64,000 nucleotides of DNA from CAVVNN01 sp963838035 (GTDB lineage Bacteria; Actinomycetota; Thermoleophilia; Solirubrobacterales; 70-9): the NCBI GenBank assembly GCA_963838035.1, contig CAWIPM010000002.1:496001-560000 (forward strand), written 5' to 3'. A program made the position numbers and the translations under genes. Positions within the stretch are counted from its first letter, which is position 1. Every line of letters starts with the position of its first letter. The notes under the pieces were generated by a model. The model had not been told where the DNA came from. It ran no database searches and saw only the letters and a program-made list of their open reading frames with translations. Shown piece after piece: positions 41,302 through 49,305 of this stretch.

Positions 41302-41847
41302 ATGATCGGCAGCGTGACGGTAGGAGAGCTGAGGCCGGGCTACGAGCTCTGGCGTCCAAATCGGGAGAAGGCGCAGTCGGTCACGACCAAATTCGTCGTC
41401 GCCTTCCTTCTCGCCGCGACAGCTGCCATCGCGGCCGTGGTGACGATCGCCGGCTTCTCGCTCCTCTCCGGCGGCGGGGCCATGGGTCTCGTATGCTTCA
41501 TCTTCGCCGCCCTCTACGCGTTCTTCGCCTTCCTCGTCGGCGCCCGCTGGAACCGGGGAATCCTCCCGGTTGCCGCAGCGCTCTCGATGATCCTCGCGAT
41601 CTTCTGCTTCGTCGGCGCCAACAGCTGGTTCGCCCGCGAAAAGACGGGATTTGACGAAGGGCTGCTGCCGAGCTCGCTGATCGGCCTCCTCGTCTTGATC
41701 CTCGGGCTCCTGCAGCTGGTCCTGATCGCGGGGTGCCTCTACGCCTTCAACCAGGAGTGGCACGTGGAGGAGGAGCGCCCGATCGGCTCCGGCGAGGACT
41801 ACGGCGCCGGCGCCCCGCCCGACGGGGGCGCACCGCAGCCTGCCTGA
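41302..41847 (+). CDS. four-helix membrane protein, unknown function
   Basis: A 181-residue protein. It has a short cytoplasmic N-terminus ('GELRPGYELWRPNREKAQSVTTK'), four hydrophobic helices (about 30-55, 60-80, 86-105, 125-150), and an acidic, Gly/Pro-rich tail. No family recognised. The start at ATG 41302 is plausible; GTG 41314 is an alternative. It lies between the two tRNA-Leu genes. Confidence 0.65.
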   Translation: MIGSVTVGELRPGYELWRPNREKAQSVTTKFVVAFLLAATAAIAAVVTIAGFSLLSGGGAMGLVCFIFAALYAFFAFLVGARWNRGILPVAAALSMILAIFCFVGANSWFAREKTGFDEGLLPSSLIGLLVLILGLLQLVLIAGCLYAFNQEWHVEEERPIGSGEDYGAGAPPDGGAPQPA

Positions 41848-41869
41848 GCCGCGACCCGGTGCGTTTCGA

Positions 41870-41954
41870 TGCCGGAGGTGGGATTCGAACCCACAAGCCC
41901 TTGCGGGCAATTGAGTTTGAGTCAATCGCGTATGCCTGATTCCGCCACTCCGGC
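41870..41954 (-). tRNA. tRNA-Leu (CAA)
   Basis: A class II tRNA: acceptor GCCGGAG/CTCCGGC, anticodon stem ATTGA/TCAAT around CTCAAAC (anticodon CAA), long variable arm, T-loop TTCGAAT, discriminator A. No duplicate of its 3' end was seen in the window. Confidence 0.95.
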
Positions 41955-42048
41955 CTGGCCGGAACGATAGACCGCGGCGGCGGCGCGCGGGTGCCGTGTC
42001 ACCGTCGCCGACCCCTCAGCCGGGGCGCGTCTAGACTGCCCCCGCGGC

Positions 42049-42900
42049 ATGCGCATCCACCATCTCAGCTGCGGGACGCTGTGCCCCCATGGGGCGCGCC
42101 TGATCAACGGGGAGGGAGGCCTGTTCTCGCCCGCCCATGTGGTCTGCCACTGCCTGCTGATCGAGGCAGCGGACGGGCTGGTTCTCGTCGACACCGGGTT
42201 CGGGGCCGAGGACGCGCGCAACCCCCGCCAGCTCGGGGCCATGTTCCGAGCCTTGATGCGACCCCGCCCGACGCTCGCGGAGACCGCGATCGCCCAGGTC
42301 GAATCGCTCGGCTTCACGGCCGGCGACGTGCGCCACATCGTCACCACGCACCTCGACCTCGACCACGCCGGCGGCCTCCCCGACTTCCCCGCGGCCGAGG
42401 TCCACGTCTTCGCTCCCGAGCTGGCGGCGGCCCTGCGCCCGTCCCTGCGGGAGCGAACCCGCTACATCGGCGGCGCCCACTGGACGCACAACCCGCGCTG
42501 GGTCGAGCACCGAGCGACGGCCGGCGGCGACTCGTGGTTCGGCTTCGACAGCGTGCGCATCCTGCCCGGGCTCGACACCGAGATTCTGCTGATTCCCCTG
42601 CTGGGACATTCCCGCGGGCATACCGCCGTCGCCGTCAACAGCGGCGAGAGATGGCTACTGCACTGCGGCGACGGCTACTTCAACCACGGCGAGCTCGCCA
42701 CCCCGCCCAGCTGCCCTCCGGTCCTGCGCATCTTCCAGACGGTCATGGCCACCGACAACGGGGCGCGCAGGGCCAACCAGGAACGGCTGCGCGAGCTGGC
42801 CGCCTCACACGGCGACGAGGTGGCGATCTTCTGCGCCCACGACCCGCACGAGCTGGCGCGCGAGCAGACGAGGGCGAGCACCGCCGCAGCGACCGAGTGA
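42049..42900 (+). CDS. MBL-fold metallohydrolase (AHL-lactonase-like)
   Basis: A 283-residue protein. The metal-binding motif is 'VTTHLDLDHAGGL' (about residues 98-110, the H-x-D-x-D-H form), with a His in 'LLGHSRGHTAV', an Asp in 'HCGDGYF' and a late His in 'FCAHDPHEL'. 'VLVDTGFGAED' gives the N-terminal strand. This is the pattern of the lactonase-like MBL family. The stop (TGA 42898) overlaps the probable original GTG start of the acetoacetyl-CoA synthetase, so the two may be coupled. Substrate unknown. Confidence 0.85.
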   Translation: MRIHHLSCGTLCPHGARLINGEGGLFSPAHVVCHCLLIEAADGLVLVDTGFGAEDARNPRQLGAMFRALMRPRPTLAETAIAQVESLGFTAGDVRHIVTTHLDLDHAGGLPDFPAAEVHVFAPELAAALRPSLRERTRYIGGAHWTHNPRWVEHRATAGGDSWFGFDSVRILPGLDTEILLIPLLGHSRGHTAVAVNSGERWLLHCGDGYFNHGELATPPSCPPVLRIFQTVMATDNGARRANQERLRELAASHGDEVAIFCAHDPHELAREQTRASTAAATE

Positions 42901-42972
42901 CCGCGACACCCTGCGGAGAAGCTCTGGGAGCCGTCCGCCGAGCTGGTCGAGCGCTCCCGCCTCACGGAATAC

Positions 42973-44877
42973 ATGCGCTGGCTCGAGGCCGAGCGCGGCC
43001 TGCGCTTCGACGGCTACCACGAGCTTTGGCGCTGGTCGGTCGACGACCTGGAGGGGTTCTGGGGGTCGATATGGGAGTTCTTCGCGGTGCGGGCCGACGG
43101 CGACCCCTCCCCCGTCCTCGCCTCGCGGGAGATGCCGGGGGCGGAGTGGTTCCCGAACACCCGGCTCAACTACGCCGAGCACGCCTTCGCCGGCCGCGAC
43201 GACGCCGATACTGCGATTCTGCATTCCTCGGAGCTGGGTGAGCTGGGTGAGCTGAGCTGGGGGGAGCTGCGCGCCCAGGTCGCCGCCGTCGCCGCAGGGC
43301 TGCGGGAGCTGGGAGTCGTGCGCGGCGATCGCGTCGTTGCCTACATGCCCAACATCCCCGAGGCGATCGTCGCCTTCCTCGCCACCGCCTCGATCGGCGC
43401 CGTCTGGTCGAGCTGCTCTCCCGACTTCGGCCCGGCCAGCGTCGTCGACCGCTTCGCCCAGATCGAGCCGAAGGTCCTGCTCGCTGTCGATGGTTACCGC
43501 TACGGCGGCAAGGACTTCGACCGTCGCGAGACGATCGCCCGCCTGCAGGCCGAGATGCCGAGCCTGCGGCGCACCGTCGTCCTCCCCTATCTCGACCCCG
43601 CCCCCGACCTCTCCACCCTGCGCGACGCGATGCGCTGGGATGACCTGCTCGCCTCCGGCGAGGGCGCCGGCCTCACCTTCGAGCGGGTCCCCTTCGACCA
43701 CCCGCTCTGGGTCCTCTACTCCTCCGGCACGACCGGGCTGCCCAAGGCGATCGTCCAGGGACAGGGCGGGATCCTGCTCGAGCACCTGAAGAAGCTCCAC
43801 CTCCACGTCGACGCCCATCCCGGCGACCGCCTCTTCTGGTTCACCACCACCGGCTGGATGATGTGGAACTTCCTCGTCTCGGGGCTGCTTACCCGCGCCG
43901 CGATCGTCCTCTACGACGGCAGCCCTGGCCATCCCGACATGGGCGTGCTCTGGGACCTGGCCGAGCGGGCCGGGGTGACGATGTTCGGCACCAGCGCCTC
44001 CTTCATCTCGGCCTGCATGAAGGCCGGGGTCGAGCCGGGCGCCGGTCGCGACCTCGGCCGCCTGGCGGCGGTTGGCTCGACCGGCTCTCCCCTCTCCCCC
44101 GAGGGATTCGACTGGATCTATGAGCACGTCGGCGCCGGCACCTGGCTCTTCTCGACCAGCGGCGGCACGGACCTCTGCACGGCCTTCGTCGGCGGCACCC
44201 CGCTCCTTCCGGTCTACCGCGGCGAGCTGCAGGCGCGCGCGCTCGGCGCCGCGGTCGAGGCCTGGGACGAGGACGGCAACGCGGTCATCGACGAGGTCGG
44301 CGAGCTTGTCGTCACCGAGCCGATGCCATCGATGCCGGTCCGCTTCTGGGGGGACGAGGACGGCAGCCGCTACCGGGCCAGCTACTTCGAGCACTACCCG
44401 GGCGTCTGGCGCCACGGCGACTGGATCGAGATCACCTCCCGCGGCACCGCGGTGATCTACGGGCGCTCTGACTCGACGATCAACCGCTCCGGCGTCCGCA
44501 TGGGGACGAGTGAGATCTATCGCGCCGTGCTCAGCCTCGATGACGTCGTCGACGCGCTCGTGGTCGACATCCCGCGACCCGGCACAGAGGGCTGGATGCC
44601 GCTCTTCATCGTCCTGCGCGAGGGCGCCGAGCTCGACGACGCGCTGCGCGGTGAGATCGCTCGCCGGGTACGCGAGCGCTGCTCCCCCCGCCACGTCCCC
44701 GACGAGGTCTTCGAGATCGCCGAGGTGCCCCGCACCCTGAGCGGCAAGGCGCTCGAGGTTCCGGTGAAGCGGATCCTGATGGGAACCCCCGTCGAGCAGG
44801 CCGCGAGCCGCGACTCGCTCGCCAACCCCGCCGCCCTCGATTACTTCGTCGAGCTGGCGAGGACGCTGGAGTCCTGA
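42973..44877 (+). CDS. acetoacetyl-CoA synthetase (5' end frameshifted)
   Basis: A 634-residue ANL-family ligase. The P-loop is 'YSSGTTGLPKAIVQG', and 'FWFTTTGWMMWNFLVSGL' and 'FSTSGGTDLCTAFVGG' are the acetoacetyl-CoA synthetase forms of the core motifs. The C-terminal 'RTLSGKALEVPVKRIL' carries the catalytic Lys. It makes acetoacetyl-CoA from acetoacetate, ATP and CoA. The normal N-terminus 'AEKLWEPSAELVERSRLTEYMRWLE' is in frame only back to 42913. A GTG at 42897, overlapping the upstream stop, would lead into it if one base (T 42912) were removed. The ATG at 42973 loses about 25 residues. Confidence 0.88.
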   Translation: MRWLEAERGLRFDGYHELWRWSVDDLEGFWGSIWEFFAVRADGDPSPVLASREMPGAEWFPNTRLNYAEHAFAGRDDADTAILHSSELGELGELSWGELRAQVAAVAAGLRELGVVRGDRVVAYMPNIPEAIVAFLATASIGAVWSSCSPDFGPASVVDRFAQIEPKVLLAVDGYRYGGKDFDRRETIARLQAEMPSLRRTVVLPYLDPAPDLSTLRDAMRWDDLLASGEGAGLTFERVPFDHPLWVLYSSGTTGLPKAIVQGQGGILLEHLKKLHLHVDAHPGDRLFWFTTTGWMMWNFLVSGLLTRAAIVLYDGSPGHPDMGVLWDLAERAGVTMFGTSASFISACMKAGVEPGAGRDLGRLAAVGSTGSPLSPEGFDWIYEHVGAGTWLFSTSGGTDLCTAFVGGTPLLPVYRGELQARALGAAVEAWDEDGNAVIDEVGELVVTEPMPSMPVRFWGDEDGSRYRASYFEHYPGVWRHGDWIEITSRGTAVIYGRSDSTINRSGVRMGTSEIYRAVLSLDDVVDALVVDIPRPGTEGWMPLFIVLREGAELDDALRGEIARRVRERCSPRHVPDEVFEIAEVPRTLSGKALEVPVKRILMGTPVEQAASRDSLANPAALDYFVELARTLES

Positions 44878-44883
44878 TAGCCC

Positions 44884-45621
44884 CTACGGCGTCCGCCGCC
44901 GCAGCGTTGCGGCGCCGAGCGCCAGCAGCAGCACCGTCGCTCCGACGATGACCGTCACGTCGAGCCCGCCGCGGGGGCCGAGCGACCCTTCGGTCGTGAC
45001 GCTGTTCAACGCCTCGAAGGCGTAGGTCAGCGGCATCGTGTCGGAGACGATCTGAAGCACCCCGATCATCTGGTCGCGGGCGACGAACAGCCCGCAGAGG
45101 AGGAGCTGGGGGAAGACGATCGCGGGCATGAACTGGACCGCCTGGAACTCGGTCCGGGCGAAGGCGCTGACGAACAGCCCCAGCGACATCCCCAGCACGG
45201 CGTTGCCGACCGCCAGCGCCACCACCGCGGCGGTCGAGCCGGCGACTTCCAGCCCGAGCAGCCCGAACGCCACCGCCGCGGTCAGCATCGCCTGGACCAC
45301 CGCGACCAGGGCGAAGGCGACTCCGTAGCCGAACAGCAGATCGAGCTTCGCCAGCGGCAGCGACATCAACCGCTCCAGGGTTCCGGTCGTCCGCTCGCGC
45401 AACATCGTGATCGAGGTGACGACGAACATCGTGCTGAACGGAAACAGCCCGACCAACGGCCCGCCGACTCTCTGGAAGGCCTCGGGGTCCTGGTGATAGG
45501 CCCCCTTCAGGAGGGTGAGCAGGAACGCCGGCACCAGCATCAGCAGCGCGATCGTGCGCGGGTCGCGGCGCAGCTGGGTGAGCACCCGCAGCGCGGTCGC
45601 CCAGGTGACCCGGGCGCTCAC
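44884..45621 (-). CDS. ABC-2 type transporter permease
   Basis: A 245-residue protein with six hydrophobic helices: one after 'RRDPRTIALLMLVP' (the typical ABC-2 N-terminus), then pairs around 60-75, 100-125, 130-150, 165-185 and the last near 225. 'MLRERTTGTLERLMSLP' is the conserved first cytoplasmic loop of ABC-2 exporters. The start overlaps the ATPase stop by 4 bases. Together they form an export system for an unknown substrate (drug, lipid or polysaccharide). Confidence 0.87.
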   Translation of the reverse strand: MSARVTWATALRVLTQLRRDPRTIALLMLVPAFLLTLLKGAYHQDPEAFQRVGGPLVGLFPFSTMFVVTSITMLRERTTGTLERLMSLPLAKLDLLFGYGVAFALVAVVQAMLTAAVAFGLLGLEVAGSTAAVVALAVGNAVLGMSLGLFVSAFARTEFQAVQFMPAIVFPQLLLCGLFVARDQMIGVLQIVSDTMPLTYAFEALNSVTTEGSLGPRGGLDVTVIVGATVLLLALGAATLRRRTP

Positions 45622-46340
45622 CGTGCCTCGCGCTCCTCGATCAGGGCCAGGAACGCCTCGTCGAGCTGCTCGCGGCCGGTCCTCGCCCGCAACGCATCCG
45701 GGGACTCGGTCGCGAGCAGCTCCCCGTCGCGCATCAGGAGCAGCTCGTCGCAGTGCTCGGCCTCCTCCATCACGTGGCTGGAGACGAGCAGGGTCGTACC
45801 GCCCGCGGCCAGCGAGCGGAAGCTCTCCCAGAGGTCCCGGCGCAGCACCGGGTCGAGGCCGACCGTCGGCTCGTCGAGGACCAGCACCTCGGGCTCGCCG
45901 AGCAGCGCCGTGGCAAGCGAGACGCGGGCGCTCTGCCCACCGGAGAGGCTGGACACGATCTGCTCGGACTGCTCGCCCAGGGCGACGGTCTCGATCGTCT
46001 CGTCGATCCTCTCGTGGCGGGCGCCGAGAACCCGGGCGAAGTAGCGCAGGTTCTCCCGCACGCTGAGGTCGCCGTAGACCGACGGCGCCTGAGTCACGTA
46101 GCCGATCCGCGAGCGCAGCCCGGGCGAGCCGGCGGCCTCTCCGAGCACCGAAACCCGCCCGCCCTCGACGATCTGGACGCCGACGATCGCCCGCATCAGG
46201 GTGGTCTTGCCGCAGCCGCTCGGCCCGAGCAGGCCGGTCACCCGGCCCCGAGACACCGCGAAGGTCAATCCGTGCAGCACCTCCTTCTTCCCCCGCCTCA
46301 CGACCAGGGAGTCGGCGGCGATCGAGGGGCCTTCGCTCAT
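45618..46340 (-). CDS. ABC transporter ATP-binding protein
   Basis: A 240-residue ATPase. Walker A is 'GLLGPSGCGKTT' (about residues 34-45), the Q-loop is 'YVTQAPS', the signature 'SLSGGQSARVSLATAL' and Walker B 'VLVLDEPTVGLDP', then the H-loop 'LLVSSHVMEEAE'. This is the DrrA/CcmA-like family paired with ABC-2 permeases. It overlaps the downstream permease by 4 bases. The gene upstream (carboxylase) ends 10 bases away, so it may share a transcript. Confidence 0.93.
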   Translation of the reverse strand: MSEGPSIAADSLVVRRGKKEVLHGLTFAVSRGRVTGLLGPSGCGKTTLMRAIVGVQIVEGGRVSVLGEAAGSPGLRSRIGYVTQAPSVYGDLSVRENLRYFARVLGARHERIDETIETVALGEQSEQIVSSLSGGQSARVSLATALLGEPEVLVLDEPTVGLDPVLRRDLWESFRSLAAGGTTLLVSSHVMEEAEHCDELLLMRDGELLATESPDALRARTGREQLDEAFLALIEEREAR

Positions 46341-46350
46341 CCCGGTCGAG

Positions 46351-47871
46351 CTATGCCGGCGTCACCGGGTTGCGCCGCTCGGCGAACGAGCGATCCTTGC
46401 CCACGGCGAGGGCGAAGCGGCGGATCAACTCGGCGCGGAGGTCGTCGGGCCCGACGATCGCATCGACGACCAGCTCGGAGGCGAGGTGGAGGATGTCGAT
46501 GTCCTCCGCGTACTCCTGGCGCTTCTCGGCGACGAAGCGCGCCCGTTCCCCCTCGTCCTCGATCGCCTGGATCTGGTTGTAGAAGACGGCGTTGATCGCC
46601 GCCTGGGGGCCCATCACGGCGATCGAGGCGCTGGGCAGGGCGATGCAGCAGTCGGGCTCGAAGGCCGGCCCGGCCATCGCGTAGAGGCCGGCGCCGTAGG
46701 CCTTGCGAACGATCACCGAGAGCTTCGGAACCGTCGCTTCGGAGACGGCGCTGATCATCTTGGCGCCGTGGCGGATGATCCCCTGACGCTCGACCGCGGT
46801 GCCGATCATGAAGCCCGGCACGTCGGCGAGGAAGAGCAGCGGCACGTTGAACGCGTTGCAGGTCTGGATGAAGCGGGCGGCCTTGTCGGCGGAGTCGACG
46901 AAGAGGACGCCCCCCTTCTGGCGCGGCTGGTTGGCGACGACGCCGACGACGCGGCCGTCGAGGCGGCCATAGCCGACGATCAGCTCCTTTGCCCAGCGCC
47001 TGTGCACCTCGAGGAACGAGTCCGCGTCGAGCAGCACGTCGAGCACCTCGCCCATGTCGAAGGGCTGGTTCTCGTCGGCAGGGACGATCTCGGCGATCGA
47101 GGCACTCGAGGCCGGGTCGGCGGATGCGGCGACGGGAGGCTCCTCCTTCCAGCTCCCCGGCATGAACGAGAGGTAGCGCTTGGCGAGGTCTATCGCCTCC
47201 TCGTCTGTCTTGACCAGGAAGTGGCCGCAGCCGGAGACGCCGGTGTGCATCTTCGCCCCGCCCATCTCCTCGAGTGTCACCTTCTCGCCGATCACCATCT
47301 CCGCCATTCGCGGTGAGCCCAGGTACATCGAGGCGTTGCCCTCGCGCATGATCACCACGTCGCAGAAGGCGGGGATGTAGGCGCCTCCGGCGGCGCTCGG
47401 CCCGAACAGGAGGCAGACCTGCGGAACCTGGCCGGAGAGGCGCACCTCGTTGTGGAAGATCCGCCCGGCGCCGCGGCGCCCAGGGAACATCTGCACCTGG
47501 TCGGTTATCCGGGCGCCGGCCGAGTCGACGAGGTAGACGAGCGGGACCCGCAGGCTCAGTGCCCGTTCCTGGACCCGGAGGATCTTCTCCACGGTCTTGG
47601 GGCCCCAGGAGCCGGCCTTCACGGTCGGGTCGTTTGCCATCAGCGCGACCCGGCGCCCGCCGATCGTCGCGAGGCCGGTGAGGACCCCGTCGGCGCCCAG
47701 ACCATCCTGGTCCCAGTTGGCGAGCAGGCCCTCCTCGGCGAAGGAGCCCGAATCGACCAGGCGCTCAACTCGCTCGCGCACGGGCAGCTTTCCCTGCTCG
47801 GCCGTCTTCGCGTGGTGACGCTGGGGCCCGCCTGCCAGGGCGGCCTCGAGGGCCTGGGCGAACTCGGTCAC
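46351..47871 (-). CDS. acyl-CoA carboxylase, carboxyltransferase (beta) subunit
   Basis: A 506-residue carboxyltransferase. The acyl-CoA-binding half has 'YLVDSAGARITDQVQMFPGRRGAGRIF' and 'GPSAAGGAYIPAFCDVVIMREG'; the biotin-binding half has 'FNVPLLFLADVPGFMIG' and 'RKAYGAGLYAMAGPAFEPD'. It transfers CO2 from carboxybiotin to an acyl-CoA, such as methylcrotonyl- or propionyl-CoA. The start is taken as GTG 47871, as homologues begin there. The biotin carboxylase/BCCP alpha subunit is not in this window. It lies 10 bases downstream of HMG-CoA lyase, suggesting leucine or branched acid breakdown. Confidence 0.9.
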   Translation of the reverse strand: MTEFAQALEAALAGGPQRHHAKTAEQGKLPVRERVERLVDSGSFAEEGLLANWDQDGLGADGVLTGLATIGGRRVALMANDPTVKAGSWGPKTVEKILRVQERALSLRVPLVYLVDSAGARITDQVQMFPGRRGAGRIFHNEVRLSGQVPQVCLLFGPSAAGGAYIPAFCDVVIMREGNASMYLGSPRMAEMVIGEKVTLEEMGGAKMHTGVSGCGHFLVKTDEEAIDLAKRYLSFMPGSWKEEPPVAASADPASSASIAEIVPADENQPFDMGEVLDVLLDADSFLEVHRRWAKELIVGYGRLDGRVVGVVANQPRQKGGVLFVDSADKAARFIQTCNAFNVPLLFLADVPGFMIGTAVERQGIIRHGAKMISAVSEATVPKLSVIVRKAYGAGLYAMAGPAFEPDCCIALPSASIAVMGPQAAINAVFYNQIQAIEDEGERARFVAEKRQEYAEDIDILHLASELVVDAIVGPDDLRAELIRRFALAVGKDRSFAERRNPVTPA

Positions 47872-47881
47872 GGGCGGGAGC

Positions 47882-48802
47882 CTAACCGCGGTGCCAGTCC
47901 ACCGGCCCGGCACGCAGGACGTGGGCCCCGAGCGAACGGCCGAGCACGCCCTGGGCGGCGCGGGAGGCCTCGATCAGCAGCGGCAGGTCGATCCCCGTCT
48001 CGATCCCCATCTCGTGCAGCATCGAGACCACGTCCTCGCTGGCGACGTTGCCGGTCGAGCCCGGCGGCACCGGGCAGCCGCCCAGCTCGCCGAAGCTCGA
48101 CTCGAAGGACTCGACTCCCTCCTCCAGCGCCGCCAGCACGTTTGCGAGCCCCTGGCCGCGGGTGTTGTGGAAGTGGGCCGTCAGCTCGGCGTCGCCGAGG
48201 CGTCCGCGGGCGGCGGCGAAGAACTCATGGGCCTGGCGCGGGTTCGCCATCCCCGTCGTGTCGCCGAAGCCGATCTCGGCGCAGCCGGCGGCGGCGAGCC
48301 GCTCGGCGATCTCGAAGACGCGCTCCCTCGGCACCTCTCCCTCGTAGGGGCACCCGAAGGAGGTCGCGATCACCCCCTCGCAGCGCAGCCCCGCCTCGCG
48401 GGCGCCCTCGAGCGTGAGCTCCAAGCCGTTCAGCGACTCCTCGATCGAGCGGTTGACGTTGCGCCGGTTGTGGGTCTCCGAGGCGGAGAGGAAGACGCTC
48501 ACCTCGTCGAAGCGGTCGCGCATCTCCAGTGCCCGCTCCAGCCCCTTCTCGTTCGGGATGAGGACCGAGAAGGCGACGCCGTCGCGCCGCTGTATTCCGG
48601 CCAGCACCTCGGTGGCGTCGGCGAGCTGGGGGATCACCTCCGGACGCACGAAGGAGGTCACCTCCATTCGCCGCAGGCCGCTCGCGGAGAGCATGTCGAT
48701 CAGCCGGATCTTCTCCGCCGTCGGGATCGTCTCCGGCTCGTTCTGGAAGCCGTCGCGAGGCCCGACCTCGCGGATCTGCACGGCGCTGGGAAGCTCGACC
48801 AT
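47882..48802 (-). CDS. hydroxymethylglutaryl-CoA lyase
   Basis: A 306-residue TIM-barrel protein of the DRE-TIM family. 'IREVGPRDGFQNEP' (residues about 9-22) carries the catalytic Arg and Asp, 'FGDTTGMANP' the next conserved block, 'HFHNTRGQGLAN' the metal-binding His pair, and 'GGCPVPPGSTGNVASEDVV' the Cys loop (Cys near 264). The enzyme splits HMG-CoA into acetyl-CoA and acetoacetate, the last step of leucine breakdown. The acetoacetyl-CoA synthetase nearby can recover the acetoacetate. The start is ATG 48802. Confidence 0.92.
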   Translation of the reverse strand: MVELPSAVQIREVGPRDGFQNEPETIPTAEKIRLIDMLSASGLRRMEVTSFVRPEVIPQLADATEVLAGIQRRDGVAFSVLIPNEKGLERALEMRDRFDEVSVFLSASETHNRRNVNRSIEESLNGLELTLEGAREAGLRCEGVIATSFGCPYEGEVPRERVFEIAERLAAAGCAEIGFGDTTGMANPRQAHEFFAAARGRLGDAELTAHFHNTRGQGLANVLAALEEGVESFESSFGELGGCPVPPGSTGNVASEDVVSMLHEMGIETGIDLPLLIEASRAAQGVLGRSLGAHVLRAGPVDWHRG

Positions 48803-48839
48803 CGCTCTCCAGCTTATGCAGGCCGCCTCCGGCGGTCGA

Positions 48840-49235
48840 CTACCGCTCCCCACGCCTACGCTCGAGAAGACCATCTGCAGTCGCCTGGAGGACCGCCTGC
48901 ACATGTGCCGGCTCGTCGCGCACCTGCTCATGGGTAAAGCGCAACTGCGTCAGCCCGGCGGCAGCGTGTGCCTGGTCCCGCAGGCGATCCCGGGCCTGCT
49001 GCGCGGGCGCGCGGTGGTAACGCAGGCCATCCGTCTCGACCACGAGCCCGAGGTCGGGCCAGTAGAAGTCGACCTCGAAGCCGCTGACCCACTGCTTGGT
49101 CAACGGCGGCGGCAGGCCGGCCGGCCCCGCGAGCAGAAGATACTGTCGCTCCAGCTCGGAGCGGGTCAGCCTGAACGTACGCCGATCGAGCATTGCCCGC
49201 AGCGGCCTCACACCCGGCTCACAGCGGTGGGGCTA
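48840..49235 (-). pseudogene. DUF559 endonuclease-like protein, N-terminally truncated
   Basis: The C-terminal domain reads 'FEVDFYWPDLGLVVETDGLRYH', the DUF559/very-short-patch-repair-like nuclease core with its acidic D...E-x-D residues, followed by 'RDRLRDQAHAAAGLTQLRFTHEQV'. In relatives this is preceded by about 150 residues with a helix-turn-helix region; here the frame begins after a TAG with 'PHRCEPGVRPLRAM'. The homology break is near 49235, next to the broken start of the DNA polymerase pseudogene. The first ATG or GTG inside is 49211. Activity is unlikely but the nuclease core itself is complete. Confidence 0.75.
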
Positions 49236-49305
49236 CAGCTCGACGCGCAGCGTCGGCGGGTCGATCAGGTCGAGCCCTGCAGCAGGTTGGTCCCACACCC
49301 TAAGT

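Noticed and set aside
42805..44694. 629-codon minus-strand open frame opposite acetoacetyl-CoA synthetase
   Set aside because: The plus strand encodes a complete ANL ligase core; the antisense product has no family features.
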